The notes beneath the pieces are model-generated. The model made no database searches and was not told the origin of the DNA. It was given only the letters and a program-made list of their open reading frames with translations. From the NCBI RefSeq assembly GCF_029952445.1, contig NZ_JAQPPK010000032.1, positions 1-52,180 on the forward strand: DNA of 52,180 nt. The letters run 5' to 3'. The translations under genes were made by a program, and so were the position numbers. The DNA is from Paenarthrobacter nitroguajacolicus. GTDB lineage: Bacteria > Actinomycetota > Actinomycetes > Actinomycetales > Micrococcaceae. Shown one piece after another: positions 51,630 through 52,180 of this stretch (within the stretch, counting starts at the first letter, position 1; the number at the start of each line of letters is the position of its first letter).

Positions 51630-52180
51630 ATGGAAGAGATGGTGCGGTCGAGGGCACTATGGGCGGAAACGTCCCCTGCTGTCGCTGCCCTCGCTGCAGT
51701 CCGTTCCCGCCGGTGCCCGAGCTCGCCGCACTTCGTCGCTGCGGCGAACAAAGGGACGACGGCGTTCGTCACCACCTTCGACCGCTTCCATAGCGTCGGG
51801 CTGCTGAACGGACCGGGCACGTCCACCCGGACTTCGAGGACCACCGCAGCCCCGTCCTCAGATACTCCACCCGACCAGAAGGGGCTTCCCGACGCCGGAG
51901 GCGTGGCAGGGCTTCCCGACGCCAGCGGCGAGGCAGCCGCGGGTTTGGCGGAGGCTCTTGCTGACGGTGCTGAGGCCGTTGCGTTCCTGCGCTCATTCGC
52001 CGCCGCTGATGCCCGGTTGTTTGGGTTCGGGGAGGCTGCGGATTTCGCGGGCAGGGTCGAGGATCTGTCGCGGCAGTTGGAGTATGTGCAGGTGGTCGCG
52101 GCGCAGGCAGTGGAGCGGACCCGGCGCGAGGCGGTTCAGGCCGAAGCTCGGGCGGGCGGGTCTGCGCGGCGGGCCGGTTC
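51630..52180 (+). CDS. DUF222/13E12-type HNH endonuclease family protein, 5' part
   Basis: An open frame from ATG 51630 runs to the window edge without a stop (183 residues seen). A poorly conserved N-terminus with a small internal repeat (GLPDAGGVA, GLPDASGEA) precedes LARLF-like DARLFGFGEAADFAGRVEDL and LEYVQVVAAQAVERTRREAV, typical of DUF222 proteins of actinobacteria that end in an HNH nuclease domain. The HNH part would lie outside the window. These occur in many copies per genome; their role is unclear. The 51508-51629 gap shows nothing else. Confidence 0.75.
   Translation, partial: MEEMVRSRALWAETSPAVAALAAVRSRRCPSSPHFVAAANKGTTAFVTTFDRFHSVGLLNGPGTSTRTSRTTAAPSSDTPPDQKGLPDAGGVAGLPDASGEAAAGLAEALADGAEAVAFLRSFAAADARLFGFGEAADFAGRVEDLSRQLEYVQVVAAQAVERTRREAVQAEARAGGSARRAG

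Overview
The window is GC-rich, tightly packed chromosomal DNA of an aerobic, metabolically versatile actinobacterium. The overall style (a DUF222/HNH-type gene at the right edge, a 7Fe ferredoxin, biotin synthase followed by a BsaP-like protein, many GTG/TTG starts, abundant MFS/APC/SSS transporters) resembles the Arthrobacter/Paenarthrobacter group of Micrococcaceae. That placement is an inference from gene content, not a database result. I saw no rRNA, tRNA, integrase, transposase or CRISPR array.

Layout. 134-4542: an NCS1 nucleobase-type permease, divergent bioB with an overlapping small Cys-rich partner (BsaP-like), an orphan Vsr mismatch endonuclease, a small membrane protein and an Hpt-like protein that lacks the phospho-accepting His. 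4544-13757: an XRE-cupin regulator followed by a tightly coupled catabolic cluster (MHS transporter, FAD oxidoreductase, CaiB/BaiF CoA-transferase, enoyl-CoA hydratase, DHDPS-family lyase, degenerate SDR, aldehyde dehydrogenase, ferredoxin). Its substrate cannot be read from sequence, and it is the best candidate for an undescribed pathway. 13761-16591: a strong bidirectional terminator, a divergent two-component pair and a small membrane protein. 16627-20143: an McrBC-type restriction module whose McrB carries a long N-terminal region with a probable PUA/EVE-like reader. 20219-27993: a run of minus-strand genes (DUF1349, DUF5107-TPR, CutC, thioesterase, heterodimeric ABC exporter). 28251-30804: a marR-DHA2 drug-efflux operon, followed by a 4.3-copy 86-bp tandem repeat array. 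31282-34670: LysR divergent from an MBL hydrolase and MHS transporter.

34727-42134: a ureohydrolase overlapping a ThDP enzyme, an APC permease with a soluble C-terminal domain, an XRE-cupin regulator and an SSS symporter. The shared intergenic dyads suggest a co-regulated nitrogen-compound utilisation locus. 42482-52180: two small unknown proteins, a ferritin-VIT1 membrane protein (MbfA-like), two tandem membrane-anchored matrixin-like metalloproteases, a LOG-like Rossmann protein, a class I glutamine-amidotransferase-type hydrolase (PuuD-like), a large secreted PIG-L deacetylase with chitobiase-C-like and FG-GAP repeats, and the start of a DUF222/HNH protein cut by the window edge.

Regulation readable from the sequence includes several long perfect-stem terminators between convergent genes, dyads next to both XRE-cupin genes, a MarR-type inverted repeat, and frequent ATGA or TGATG translational couplings inside operons.
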